Origin: Tanypteryx hageni
Lineage: Eukaryota; Arthropoda; Insecta; Odonata; Petaluridae
Assembly: GCA_028673005.1 (NCBI GenBank)
Contig: CM054115.1
Location: forward strand, 7,733,501-7,797,500
Length of the DNA stretch: 64,000 nt
Direction: 5' to 3'
The stretch's first letter is position 1; the number at the start of each line of letters is the position of its first letter. The notes under the pieces are model-generated. The model was not told where the DNA came from. It ran no database searches and was given only the letters and a program-made list of their open reading frames with translations. Shown here one piece after another: positions 1 through 9,934 of the stretch. Both the position numbers and the translations under genes were made by a program.

Positions 1-281
1 CTTTAGTTTGTGTTTACTTTAATTATGTTTTTTTCTTTGTATTTTTTATTAACAAGCAAATATATTTTTTAATTTGATTCAGTAATATTATCTTATTATA
101 TTGAATGCAGTAGCATGTTTGTTTTTTTACATATATTGTGTATAAATACATCCATATTGCAAATTTTATTGATTTTTATTTTACTGCATAAGTGACCATA
201 TTTTTATTTATTCAAGCTACCTGCAGTTTTTATTTTTATACTACAATTTTACAAAATAGTTGTATATTAAAGTTTGGTTTA
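1..281. other. AT-rich stretch, no gene seen
   Basis: Low-complexity AT-rich sequence with no open frame of interest and no recognisable repeat ends. Confidence 0.6.
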
Positions 282-370
282 GCGGCGAATCGTCTTGCGG
301 AGAATCGTCCGGTGGCGAATTGTCCTTGCGGTGAATCGGTCGCGGCGAATCGGCGGCGGCGAGTTGTCCC
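282..370. repeat. Short minisatellite of GCGGCGAATCGTC-like units
   Basis: About six degenerate units of roughly 15 bp (GCGGCGAATCGTCTT, GCGGAGAATCGTCCG and similar) lie head to tail, directly before a LINE fragment. The GC-rich array stands out from the AT-rich flank. It resembles in style, but not in exact sequence, the iterated GCGAA motif of the Mutator-like ends at 9.3 and 14.0 kb. Confidence 0.6.
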
Positions 371-377
371 ATCCCGC

Positions 378-466
378 CAAGGTAGAGGCCCTAGCATACC
401 TTCCCTGCGTAATGACTCTGGTGCCGTTATTCATGATAGGGTAGTGAAAGCCAACCTGTTAACCCT
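378..466 (+). mobile_element. Fragment of CR1-like LINE (before the RT core)
   Basis: This stretch closely matches part of the larger LINE copy at about 29005-29095 (region encoding LSLRNDSGAVIHD, between endonuclease and RT). It is a short internal scrap with neither end of the element. Confidence 0.75.
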
Positions 467-470
467 GCAG

Positions 471-526
471 TACTCGCGGGGTTTTTTGTAAAGCGAGTAC
501 TCCGTGGGGTGAATTTTACACCCCAC
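471..526. repeat. Two adjacent inverted repeats (hairpins)
   Basis: TACTCGC (471-477) pairs with GCGAGTA (493-499), and GTGGGGTG (504-511) pairs with CACCCCAC (519-526) across a 7-nt loop. These may be structured ends of an unknown element. No function can be assigned. Confidence 0.45.
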
Positions 527-539
527 TGCCGCGCATGCT

Positions 540-1045
540 TATTGTAACTCTATTTTTTAATATTTACTAAAAGTGAATCTTATTCAATAAAAATTTATAA
601 ATATGATGTTTATGCCTTTATTGCAATGATATTTAGGATTTTTTGATACAGAATTGCATATATATACATAATATTGTTTTTAGATACATTTGAAATAAAA
701 TAGAAATTTTTAAAAATATCACAATTATTTTTTCGTAAAATATACAGTCTCATTATGATTGTTTTCATTGTTTTTCATAGCACTCTTCACCCATTTTTAT
801 CATATGCTTTGCACACATCCACCTAGCGCAAACTTAACAAAAAGTTGTCGTTTTTATGTCCTTGTTTCTCGGACATACCGCACACCTTCTGGATTCCCCC
901 TTTCTTAATTTTTTCTCACCTGATGATGACGTGGACGGTTATACATACATCTCTGCCTTCCTTTTTAATTGCTTCGGTATCATTTTCTGTGATAATCGTT
1001 TTTGTATAAATGGGGTCGTGAATTGAAGAGCAATCTCTCGCAAGA
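540..1045. other. AT-rich stretch downstream of piggyBac remnant
   Basis: No coding frame or repeat boundary recognised. It may hold the decayed 3' end of the piggyBac element, which should lie here because that gene is read on the - strand, but no convincing TTAA-flanked terminus is visible. Confidence 0.4.
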
Positions 1046-1049
1046 AATT

Positions 1050-1930
1050 TCATCTTTTTAATTTTCTTTCAGGATTTATTTCACTGTAATTGATCATTGT
1101 AAATGATGATGAATTGATTCCTAAAAATTTATTAAATGAAAAAATACTACAATGGGCCACCTTCGTGTATTTCTGGCGATATAATATGTACCACACATTT
1201 GATCGACAGTGTTTTGTGTGGTTATAAAAAGTGACGATTTCCGGTTTGCTCTCATCACCCGTTGACTCATCAATACTAATCTGATGATGCATTGTGAACA
1301 AAAGAATTACATTTTTTCCTTTCTTAGGAAAATATGACACGAGAGTCACCTTGTCACGGAAAGCAAACAAGCTGCTTCTCAGCTCTCTGTGATTTATTCC
1401 TACCATCTGTGGTGGCAACTCTCTCTTATTTTTTCTCAGTGTTCCCACTAAGCTAATTTTCTGTCGAAGTAAATCTTCTGCAAGGGGCACACTAAGAAAC
1501 CAACTGTCACGTTTCTTCCTGTTCCCGCAATCGGACCGACCATACATTTTACAATCACTCTCAGGCTATTTTCCAATTTGTATGGCCCTTGGGGTTGCAA
1601 GCTGACATTTACCTCCAAGTTAAGGTTGTAGAAAATCCTTGAATCTACAAGGGAAAAGACCTTTATGGCACATTTTGTGGATTTGGATGGCAAATACTGC
1701 TTGGAGGAACATCAGCCTCGAAATGAAATAAGCTGCTCATCCACCATAGTGTATTCACCCACAAGGTAAAAATTTTGGAAGTTATTAGCAAATTGCTGAA
1801 ATATCTCACATATTGGTGCAAACTTATCGGTCACCTTTCTCTCAACTCTACTATTTATATCGTCGAATCGAAGGCATTGCATTAGGAATCTAAGGCATTG
1901 ATAGTTCATCGAAGTATAAGAAATTTCAAT
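1050..1930 (-). pseudogene. PiggyBac transposase, C-terminal two thirds (interrupted)
   Basis: The translated - strand shows the ordered core of a DDE_Tnp_1_7 (piggyBac) transposase: CLRFDD, then GEYTMVDEQLISFRG, then MPSKSTKCAIKVFSLVDSR, then GPYK, GRNVT, DSWFLSVPLAEDLL, GTLRKNKRELPP, VTLVSYFPKKGKNVILL and KPEIVTFYNHTK. The first two catalytic aspartates appear present (in SLVDSR and DSWF). The third, normally in a GGVDxxD motif after the YN block, is gone: the sequence reads HCRSNVW there. A stop sits after ISFRG where the family usually has Arg, consistent with CGA-to-TGA decay, and the frame shifts between GRNVT and DSWF. It continues the N-terminal part at 4184-4707, separated by the inserted hAT. 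Clearly inactive. Confidence 0.88.
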
Positions 1931-1938
1931 GCCTAGAC
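1931..1938. repeat. 8-bp target-site duplication, left copy
   Basis: GCCTAGAC directly precedes the hAT terminus. The right copy at 4176-4183 is GCCTAGGC (7 of 8 identical). Joining the flanks with one copy restores a continuous piggyBac reading (LWDQNGLG then IEIS). Confidence 0.85.
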
Positions 1939-2637
1939 CAGAGGTCGGCAATGCGGCGACTGCGGGCGCCATGGCGCCCCCAAGACATTTGTGTGTCGCC
2001 CGCCAGCCAAAAAGAGAACTCAAGTTAAACAATTACGGAAAACTCTCAGAAGACCAATAAGTTGCGGAACAAGATGAAGAATAGAACTTTGTAACTATCT
2101 TAATCTTACACCACCCCGAGCCGAATCGTATGTCTGTTACAAAATAACATCGTCAAGGTCAGGACTTATAAGCGAACAGAATGGGGACATACATTGTTGG
2201 ATAAAGACATTGTTGTCATTAACAGAGTTCTTTTCATAATGACTCCTCCGCTACCCCTCTCTTGTTTATCCATGTCCCTTTCCCTTCTCCCTAACCTAGT
2301 ATAAATACATCCTTCACAGGGTTTTTCGGAGATTACTCGCCGAGAGTATGAAAAGCCGCTATAGTGTTTGTGTGATTGCCGTGCCTGTGCTGACAATTCA
2401 CACAAACGTTCTCGTACGAACTGTACGAAAAGATAGGGAATTCTCCGCCCCTAGTTTATGCTAGGTGAAGGTGTCCTGTGGCCTTCAATCGCTATTATGG
2501 GCGCAAGGCTGATATCTTTGTTCTCAACCCGTCGTGTACAATAGCTCTGTTAGCCGGTTCAGGCTATTTGGAGGTAGGCGCTCGATACGGGAAAACTATT
2601 TCCCTATGTCGCGTGAAACTCCCAAGTTCCTGTCAAA

Positions 2638-2798
2638 AGTCGTTAGTTTCGGAGTTCGGTCCTCCGTCTTGTAGCATAACTTGCCTCAAGTCATTGTTGA
2701 AAGTCGTTGGTTTCGGAGTTCTGTCCTCAGTCTTGTAGCATAACATGGCTCGAGTTATTGTTGTGAGTCGTTGGTTTCGGAGTTCCGCTCTTCGCTTA
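2638..2798. repeat. 64-bp tandem repeat, about 2.5 copies, inside hAT
   Basis: Units start at 2638, 2702 and 2766, each beginning AGTCGTTRGTTTCGGAGTTC. The first two are complete (64 nt) and the third stops after about 33 nt. The array lies in the non-coding 5' part of the hAT element. Confidence 0.85.
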
Positions 2799-3067
2799 AT
2801 ATACAAAGTACAGGGTTTGGGAGATTTTTCTTCGTCTCTTACAATATCAGCCAGTGATAGCTCATTTCCTTCTTCATTGGTTAAATATAAATCATTTTAA
2901 ATTGACCAACATTTCACAATATTTCTGATATTTTCCCGATATTAAGTGTGTTTATCAATTCATTTGTAAAAAATTTCATCCCCATTATGAGTAATAAGAG
3001 CAAAGAACATATTACTTCAATGTTGATTGGGAAGAAAAATACTGTTTTATTGATTTGATAGGAAAGT

Positions 3068-3340
3068 GTGTTTGTTTATTGTGCAATGCTTGTGTCGCAC
3101 TTTCAAAGAAAAGTTGTTGAAAGACATTTTAATACGGTCCACGGAAATGTTAATACTAATTATCCGTTAAACTCTGAGATCAGGAAAAAGAAAATTTCTG
3201 GTATGAAATCTATTTTGACTAAACAGCAGAGCATTTTAGCAGACCAGTGCAGCAATCAAAAAGAGCAACGATTGCATCACTTAAAATTTCGCATTTGCTG
3301 GCCAAGAGGAAAAAGCCTTTTGAAGATGGCGAGATTGTAA
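3068..3340 (+). pseudogene. hAT BED-like zinc-finger N-terminal fragment
   Basis: The translation contains a C/H pattern of the BED or SCAND3/GTF2IRD2-like hAT N-terminus: CAMLVSHFQRK, then RHFNTVHG, then NTNYPLNSEIRKKKI. Such fingers bind the transposon ends. Only 90 codons remain; the frame breaks before the catalytic region, which resumes downstream at 3473. A partner Cys expected just before CAM is outside this frame or lost. Confidence 0.7.
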
Positions 3341-3472
3341 AAGAAGCCTGTTAGCAATTGCTGACTCGCTTTCGAAGATTTTAAAAATAAAAATGAAATT
3401 ACCTCAGCAATCATCACGATTCAGTTATCAGCAACAACAGTTACAAGAAGAACTGAAGTTATTGCAACCAAT

Positions 3473-3916
3473 ATGGTGAAAGAGTTGGCAAATGATTTAC
3501 AAAAATGTATTTTATTCTGGTTGCAACTGGATGAGTCAACAGACATAGCAGACACTTCTCAATTGGCTATGGTTGTGAAGACGGTGTTGAATGATTTTTC
3601 AGGAAAGGAAGAATTTCTTAAATTTCTTCCACTAAAGGTACGAACAATAGGTGAAGACATTTTTTCAGCTTTTAAAAAATATGTCCAAGAAAGTAATATA
3701 CCATTAATAAGAAAATGTGCCCTAAATATATATTCTTACTGTGCTTCAACATACACCTGCGAGTCCATTTTTTCAAGCATGAAACACTTGAAATCCAAGT
3801 ACCAATCGAGACTCACCGATTACCATTTAGACAACTGCCTTAGATCAGGTATCTCGAGTTATGTGCCAAATTATAGCAAGTTGGCTGAAGATATGCAGTC
3901 CCAAGTTTCACATTGA
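3473..3916 (+). pseudogene. hAT transposase, internally deleted
   Basis: The 147-residue frame starts with MVKELANDLQKC and WLQLDESTDIADTSQL, the first catalytic block of hAT transposases (LDESTD). It continues to FLPLKVRTIGEDIFSAFKKYVQE and then jumps to CASTYTCESIFSSMKHLKSKYQSRLTD, the C-terminal dimerisation domain (pfam Dimer_Tnp_hAT type). Several hundred residues between these blocks, including the insertion domain and the remaining catalytic positions, are absent, so the gene is a deletion derivative. The nearest relatives by motif are SCAND3/ZBED-type hAT proteins. Confidence 0.85.
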
Positions 3917-4183
3917 TTCATTTTTCATGTTTTTATAATAAATTCTTTAATAGTTTTTCTCTTATATATACAAAAATATCATTTTAATAAATATTGGTAC
4001 ACATCTACTATTGTTACATCACTTCATGTCCCCAATAATTAAAGTTGCGTCCTCATAGATAAAGAGATTACCGACCACAGATACAGAGAGATATCAACTG
4101 ATTTTGCTTATGCGCCCTTCTCGTCCTTAGTAATATAAATTGCTCCCTCGTAGGTGAAAAGGTTGCCGACCCCTGGCCTAGGC

Positions 4184-4707
4184 CATTCTGATCCCAGAGA
4201 TCTTTTAGGATTTGTTTCCCTGATCTAATAACTCCTGCGAAAATAAGGAGCCCCAAAAGACATTCTATTCCTAATGCATCGGTAGGCCTCTCTTTCACGT
4301 GAATAATTTTGAGGTACTTGGCCGATTTGAATGTTCGTACATTTTACAATGATTTTTACGATTTCTTCGCACAACATTATGAGAAAACATTCTGATGGAG
4401 TTCTCACATTTTCTTTCGTTCCTGTGAAGCCAGGAAGTTGAGAGAGGATATTATGACGAGAAATTCTTACATTTTCTCTTGGTTCCCCTTTTCTCCACCT
4501 TATTATGTCATTCTTTCCAATGAAATCGTTCTCCTCTTCATTCTATGCATCAACAACGTGAGAGTCGGAAATCTCTTGTTCCGTATCAGAATCATGCGCC
4601 GATTCATTTGTGCTACTTCCAAAAGACCCATCGTCTAAATAAAAAATATCCTCAATACAAGATTCGTTCAGTAGACGAACAATTTCTTTCAGGTTTCTGT
4701 TTGACAT
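4184..4707 (-). pseudogene. PiggyBac transposase, N-terminal part
   Basis: On the - strand an ATG at 4707 opens MSNRNLKEIVRLLNESC, an acidic serine-rich region, a stop near 4545, then RISRHNILSQLPGFTG, RTPSECFLIMLCEEIVKIIVKCTN, NYSRERE and, in a second frame, ALGIECLLGLLIFAGVIRSG followed by DLWDQNGLG. This order (acidic N-terminus, PG, TP.E.F, E.IV..TN, NYSRE, LIGLL.aGV) is that of piggyBac transposases before the RNase H core. At least one stop and one frameshift are visible. The gene is cut here by the hAT insertion and resumes at 1930. Confidence 0.85.
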
Positions 4708-4834
4708 ATAAAAGGGTAAGCATGAATTTTACATAAATATTTTCATGAGAAAACCAAAATACACACGTTCAATATCAATGACTGCAGGAAACGTAAATAT
4801 AACTTAAAGAATATTCATACATCTACATTTTACC

Positions 4835-5218
4835 CTGTAATTCACCTAATTGGTGGGTGGCAGGGGTTGTAATGCATCAAAACCTGCCTATAGATTGTCT
4901 ATCGCAGGTTGAAATTTTCTATTGTGATCTCGTATTGTCCTCGGAAAGAACGAGCCTAGATAACGCTCCGTCCTACAATCGATCTCACGTATCTTATCAT
5001 CACGGTCGTTCCTACCATATTGTCCTAACTTCGCAATTAATTTCTTATGAGATATCAAACGCCTTACTGAAGTCAATGAATATGGCATGGCCTGAGTAAT
5101 TTTCTCTCCGCATCGAACAATTCATCCACGAACAGGCCGAGCTGTGTTTCGCATGATCTACCTCTCCATAATCCGTGCTGTTATCCGCTAAGCAATGAGT
5201 GACTGTCTAAATAGCATA
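4835..5218 (-). mobile_element. Internally deleted CR1-like LINE copy
   Basis: The 3' end (near 4835) matches the 3' end of the LINE copy at 9935. At about 5014 the sequence jumps to the part matching 10906-11115 (RT region around FRRGRSCETQLGLFVDD, read on the - strand). About 0.77 kb of RT and 3' sequence present in the other copy is missing here. The - strand 3' end carries ATGTAGATGT-like tail repeats. Confidence 0.8.
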
Positions 5219-5221
5219 CAT

Positions 5222-6036
5222 CTACATCTACATTATACCCTGCAAGTCGCCTTTTTTGGTGGATGGCGGGGGATGCAGTGCACCAAGGATCCACAGTTTT
5301 CCTACGTTATCTTTTTCTATAATGGCCTCTTATCGTCCTAGGGAAAACTATCCTCTATATCGCTCCATTCTACAGTCGATCTCGCGAATCTTATCCTCAC
5401 TGTCCTTCCTTCCGAGATACGTCGGGCTTCTGATAAGTCCTACTACCTCATTCGCTAGTCCCTCCGACATAAATTTTTCCAGGAGTTTAATTCTAGCTTG
5501 CAGCCTACGTTCCTCAAACGATGTCCATTTCAGATTTTCTATTAATGATGTTACGCTTTGTTTACTATCGTAATTCCTCTTTACAAATCTAGCTGCCCTG
5601 CGCTGAACCTTTTCTATCTCGTTAGTGAGTCCCTTTTCAAAAGGATCCCACACAGCTTAAGCATATTCGACCTGCGGGCGAACCAAGGATAAATAACATA
5701 ATTCTTTCACTTTTTCGGAGCTATTTCGAACTATTCTCCCTATAAAGGCCAGCTTTTTGTTAGCGGCACCTATCAATCGGCGAATGTGGGTCTCCCACGA
5801 GAGATCACGATGGATCGTGACTCCGAGGTATTTAATCGAGCCTGAAACTGGAATCTCTACTCCGTCCAACGAATAATTATTATTCAACGATATACTCTTG
5901 GTTCTCCAGAAGTTGATGACGCAGCTTTTCTTTTGGTTTATCTCTAACTGCCATTCCTTACACCATGCAGAAATAGCTTCTAGGTCATTTTGTAGAGTCT
6001 GGTGGTTGAACCTCGAGAATGTATTGTCGTCCTTAT
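5222..6036 (-). mobile_element. CR1-like LINE, 3' part (RT C-terminus)
   Basis: Read on the - strand, the frames give YSLDGVEIPVSGSIKYLGVTIHRDLSWETHIRRLIGAANKKL (5657-5887), then a shifted frame with WDPFEKGL, KVQRRAARFVKRNYDSKQS, SLIENLKWTSFEERRLQAR and LIRSPTYLGRKDSEDKIREIDCR (5348-5653). This is the conserved tail after the RT palm in CR1-like non-LTR elements. The 3' end at 5222 has a CATCTACATCTACAT tail (- strand TAGATG repeats). It is 5'-truncated near 6036 and has at least one frameshift. Confidence 0.85.
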
Positions 6037-6079
6037 ACTATATGCGTAAGGAAAGCGTGCTTTGAATGCTTTAGTACGA

Positions 6080-6168
6080 GAGAGAAGGGGTGGGGGGAGA
6101 GGTAGAGAGACAGAGAAAGAGAGAGACAGAGAGAGTGAGAGAGGCAGACAGAGAGACAGAGAAAGCGC
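6080..6168. repeat. GA-rich microsatellite
   Basis: Imperfect GAGAGA/GACAGA runs. Confidence 0.8.
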
Positions 6169-7390
6169 CCGAATTTTTTATAATTAAAATCGTGTTTTTC
6201 ATTAATTTCTTTTCAGTTAATTTCACATTGAAATTTTAGGTATTTAACTTTTTTATAGTTATTTGCAGTTCATCTTATAATTACCGAAGTTATTAATTCG
6301 CATTGCATATATGAATCACGCAAAAAACCACTCCTTGACATGCAGACCATTTTCGTTTACATTTTCAAATATTTCAAGAATGAGGTATTCAACTTATTGT
6401 TAGTTATGCGAAAGGAAGATTTCAAATCTCATACGTAAATATCGAAAATTCCTTTTTAATACGATTTATTTACGTTTTCGCGCGTTTATCTAAATTGTTG
6501 AATACTATTCTTGGACTCATAAGAAATGCACCAACTTAGTGCTTTAACACGGATCAGACTTTTATACATGGGTATAACGCTTTTACAGAATCTTTTAGGC
6601 AATTAGACGGAGGAAGGAAAAGAGAGTGGGAATGAGGAGAAATTGAGAAAGAGGACCTAGCATTTGTTTAGGATTAAAAGGAGCTGCAGTACAAAAATAA
6701 CAATAATAAATTAAAATTGATTATCAAAAATTTTATACTATCAAATTATGCGCCATTGCCATATGTTGAGAATTCATAAAACTAAATATAGGTCACGTAA
6801 TTTTCAATGAATATCTTTAACTGATAATACAACAAATATTTGAACCGAATTTCAAATAGGGTTGAAAAATAACATTTTATGACTTTTATTTAAATTTCTT
6901 TAAATAAAGTGATTTTTCTGGAAAATTTTCAAGAAAATTTCGATATTAAAATATAGGTAAACTCATTGCAGTTCATGTAAGTATATAATTAATAGTAAGT
7001 AAGTTGCTATAAATTTTTTCTTTGATGGTAGATTGACAGTTCGTTCACATTTTATCCTGTTTTTTACGAGTATATAAGAGTAAAATAATTAATTTATTAA
7101 GTTTAATTCAATACGTTTAAAATAACTTATAATTTGCTCAAATATTTCAAGTAAATTTTAGCTACTTCTTTGTGCATTATATCTTATTATTTCGATTTTC
7201 CTTTTATTTTCAGCAAATATTTGGATAATCATTTGAACTCTCTGATAAAAATTATTTAAACAATACAATTAAAACAAAGATAACTTTCAAAAACATTGAT
7301 TTGATTGTGCATGAAAACCAAACCAGATCATATCATATCTTACTGATTTTTCATAACGAAATCATATATATTTAGAATACTTTTATGATG
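6169..7390. other. AT-rich stretch, no gene
   Basis: Very AT-rich with only short open frames. No transposon ends or conserved motifs seen. Confidence 0.6.
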
Positions 7391-7941
7391 ATCCCGTCAT
7401 GTTTGACGGGCAATTACGCTAGTAGTTCATATTATACCTTTTCATTTATCTTCGCGGCTGAGAGAGAGCGAAGAAGAGAGCTTTCCAGTACGCGATCTTA
7501 CGGGAACCAATAGGAATGAAGTAGGCCGAGCCTCCCCCGTCGAGAGCTCATTCTCTCTCTGGCGTCCGTTGAACATACATCGAGTCTCTCGGTGCTGTGT
7601 TGCCACGCGCTAATGCCTTCGTTGTCCGAACAGTCAATACCATCCCGTCCCAGTAGATCATCGGTAGCATCTTTCTCTTTCTTCTGAGCTCTCCGCAACG
7701 TACTCCAGTTTACTATATATGGCAGCGCCGATTTTGAGTTCTTCAGCGAGGAGACGACTCCTCTCTAGGAGGTTGGGAAATGTCTCTCCATCTCTAAGCA
7801 GCGGAAACACGCGAGCCATCCCGAGTACGTACGAAATGTCAGTCGCAAAGATAAACGAAATCCAGTATAGTCGAGCGTGCCCGGATTTCTTAGCCTATTA
7901 TTTAAAGAGGCTAGCATAGTTACCCGTCAAATATGACGGAT
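7391..7941. mobile_element. MITE-like element with palindromic CCCGTCA termini
   Basis: The left end ATCCCGTCATGTTTGACGGG followed by CAATTACGCTAGTAG is matched in reverse complement on the right: ATCCGTCATATTTGACGGG followed by TAACTATGCTAGCC. Each end is itself a small palindrome (CCGTCA..TGACGG). The interior is more GC-rich than the flanks, with no transposase, so a non-autonomous element is likely. Superfamily not assigned; target duplication unclear. Confidence 0.65.
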
Positions 7942-7954
7942 ATATGTAGATTAT

Positions 7955-8110
7955 GTATACTTCCCATTCTTCCTCTCTGTCTCCCTCTCATTCTCTTTCC
8001 TCCCTCTCCCCATATTCTCTCTCTCCCTCCTATTTTCCATCTGTCTTCCTTCCGATTCTCCATCCCTCTCTCCCTCCTGTTCTTCACCATCACTGCTTCT
8101 CGTCTTCCTC
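7955..8110. repeat. CT-rich low-complexity tract
   Basis: Imperfect CTCTCCCTC repeats. Frames across it encode only Ser/Pro/Leu-rich junk. Confidence 0.75.
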
Positions 8111-8284
8111 CTTTCTCCTTCACATTGGGTGCGTTGGAGTTGTGTCGCAAGTTCTTCTGAAAGGTCTTTTTAAGGAATCTCGCATTAACCTAAATGGGGG
8201 CATACAAATGTAGAGAGGAGATGTTTTACCAGGGAAAAAGTTTTTTAGGCGCGTGAGGGAATGGAGAGACTTGTTATAAAGCAA

Positions 8285-8765
8285 AAAAAACTGCGTCATC
8301 AATTTCTGGAGAACCAAAAATAGCTCGCTAGATGTTAATTATTTGTTCGACGGAGCAAGGATTCCAATTTCAGATTCAGTTAAATATCTATCAGTCACAT
8401 TAGTCGAGTGATAGGTGCCGCTAACATAAAGTTGGCCTTTATAGAGAGAAAAGTTCGAAGTATCTCTGAAAAAGTAAAGGAATTATGTTAGTTATCCTTG
8501 GTTCAACCGCAGGTCGAATATCCGTCAGCTGTGTGAGATCCTTGCCAAAAGGGTCTCTAAAGAGATAGAATAGGCTCAGCGCAAGGTAGCTAGGTTCTTT
8601 ATGAAGAGAAACTTCGATAATAAAAAAGCGTAACGCCGTTAATAGAAAATCTGAATTGGGCTTCGTTAGAAGAACGTAGACTGCAGGACAGATTTGAACT
8701 GCTATAGGCCATTTCAGAATTGCGTACGGGTGAGGCGTGTCTACCGTTAGATCCGTGGGGTGTTA
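8285..8765 (+). mobile_element. Degenerate CR1-like LINE fragment (RT C-terminal region)
   Basis: The + strand sequence parallels the LINE at 30650-31230 (GAGAACCAA, TTAATTATTCGT, then GGTCGAATAT and GTGTGRGATCC blocks). It is broken by many stops and small deletions and is one of the oldest-looking copies of this family here. Confidence 0.7.
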
Positions 8766-8819
8766 GGATCAGCCAATGAGAGATCGTGAATTTCCCTCGC
8801 CCTTCAAAATTTCTTGACG

Positions 8820-9245
8820 AGCGCTGTTCACACGATTTCTCACACTTTCCTCGATCAGTGTTTCAGTAACACTTGTGCTTCGTGCATCCGTACTGGTTTA
8901 TTGGCGAATATTTTTAAGTACATAGTTCGGTTTAGATATTTTCTTTTTTTATTTATAGTATCCGTAGATTACATAGTTATATATTGTACCGGTTATTTTT
9001 CGTCATTCCATATATTTTAATTATTTCTTTTTTTAGTATTCCCAGTTATTAACTTTTAATGTTTTGTTCTATCGATTAGGTTGGAATCGTTTAGCTTTTT
9101 TCATTATAGGTCAATATTTCTTATTTTCACTTAACTAAATTGGTTATTATAAGCGTAGTTTTATCATTATACTTAAATATAAATTCATATTTCACTATCT
9201 TTTGTCATATATAATTCTAATCCACTTGTTTCGTTATATAGGCAT
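8820..9245. other. AT-rich flank of the Mutator-like element
   Basis: No gene. A second copy of the motif GTAGTTTTATCATTATA occurs near 9158, close to the left target duplication of the adjacent element, so short-range duplication of the target region is possible. Confidence 0.5.
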
Positions 9246-9254
9246 AGTTTTATC
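9246..9254. repeat. 9-bp target-site duplication (left) of Mutator-like element
   Basis: AGTTTTATC is identical to 14104-14112 on the other side of the element. Nine bp is the typical Mutator target length. Confidence 0.82.
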
Positions 9255-9424
9255 GGTATCAAGTCATAACAGCTCATGAATAACAGCGAACGTCATAACA
9301 GCGAACCTCAAAACAGCGAAAACAAAAACGGCGAACGGACAAAACAGCGAACGTCAAAACAGCGAAAAATCGGAAAGTAAAAAACAGCGAACGTCAAAAT
9401 GGCTGAAGATAGTTTAGCAAAAGT
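9255..9424 (+). repeat. Left terminal inverted repeat of Mutator-like element
   Basis: It begins GGTATCAAGTCATAACAGC and consists largely of iterated AACAGCGAACGTCAA units. It aligns along its whole length with the reverse complement of 13934-14103, including the inner boundary AATGGCTGAA...AGCAAAA. Confidence 0.85.
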
Positions 9425-9934
9425 CAGTATTGTAGTTATTATAGGTAATAAATAATGGGTGGTTATTAAATTTTAAATTGCCGGAAATGTTAAACCATAA
9501 AAGTATAGTTATAAGTGAATATTTCAAAAGTGCGCTGAATTTACTGGAATTACTAAAATTAACATAAGAAACGAATCCTACATCCTATAGAAAAATTTAT
9601 CAGATTTCTTAGTGGTAGTAGTATATTATCAAAAACTTTTTAAAGGTTTATTGTTGCTCCAAATTCGTTTAAAAAAATTCATTCGTATTACTTAGATCTA
9701 AATTACATTAGTTATACATAATGGGCGACTATGATGCAGAGTGCACGAAAGAAATAGAAAATATGTAGTTAATGAATAAAGACATATATTTACATTAAAA
9801 GTCAAAACTAATACATTTTCAAATTACTGTTAAAAAATTACAAAATATACTTGAAAGTACGTTTTATTTGAAGGTATGTCAAAAATTGTAAGAAAAATAT
9901 TACAAGAGATAATGAATTCAAAAAGCCTTATCAA

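Larger units (their letters stand above)
1939..4175 (+). mobile_element. hAT transposon inserted in piggyBac
   Basis: The 2237-bp element has terminal inverted repeats CAGAGGTCGGCAA (left) and TTGCCGACCCCTG (right), the end type of hAT elements. It is flanked by a 7/8-matching 8-bp duplication, the hAT target length. It carries a BED-like finger ORF and an internally deleted transposase ORF, both on the + strand. Insertion followed piggyBac arrival, giving a clear relative age. The coding part is too broken to be autonomous. Confidence 0.88.
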
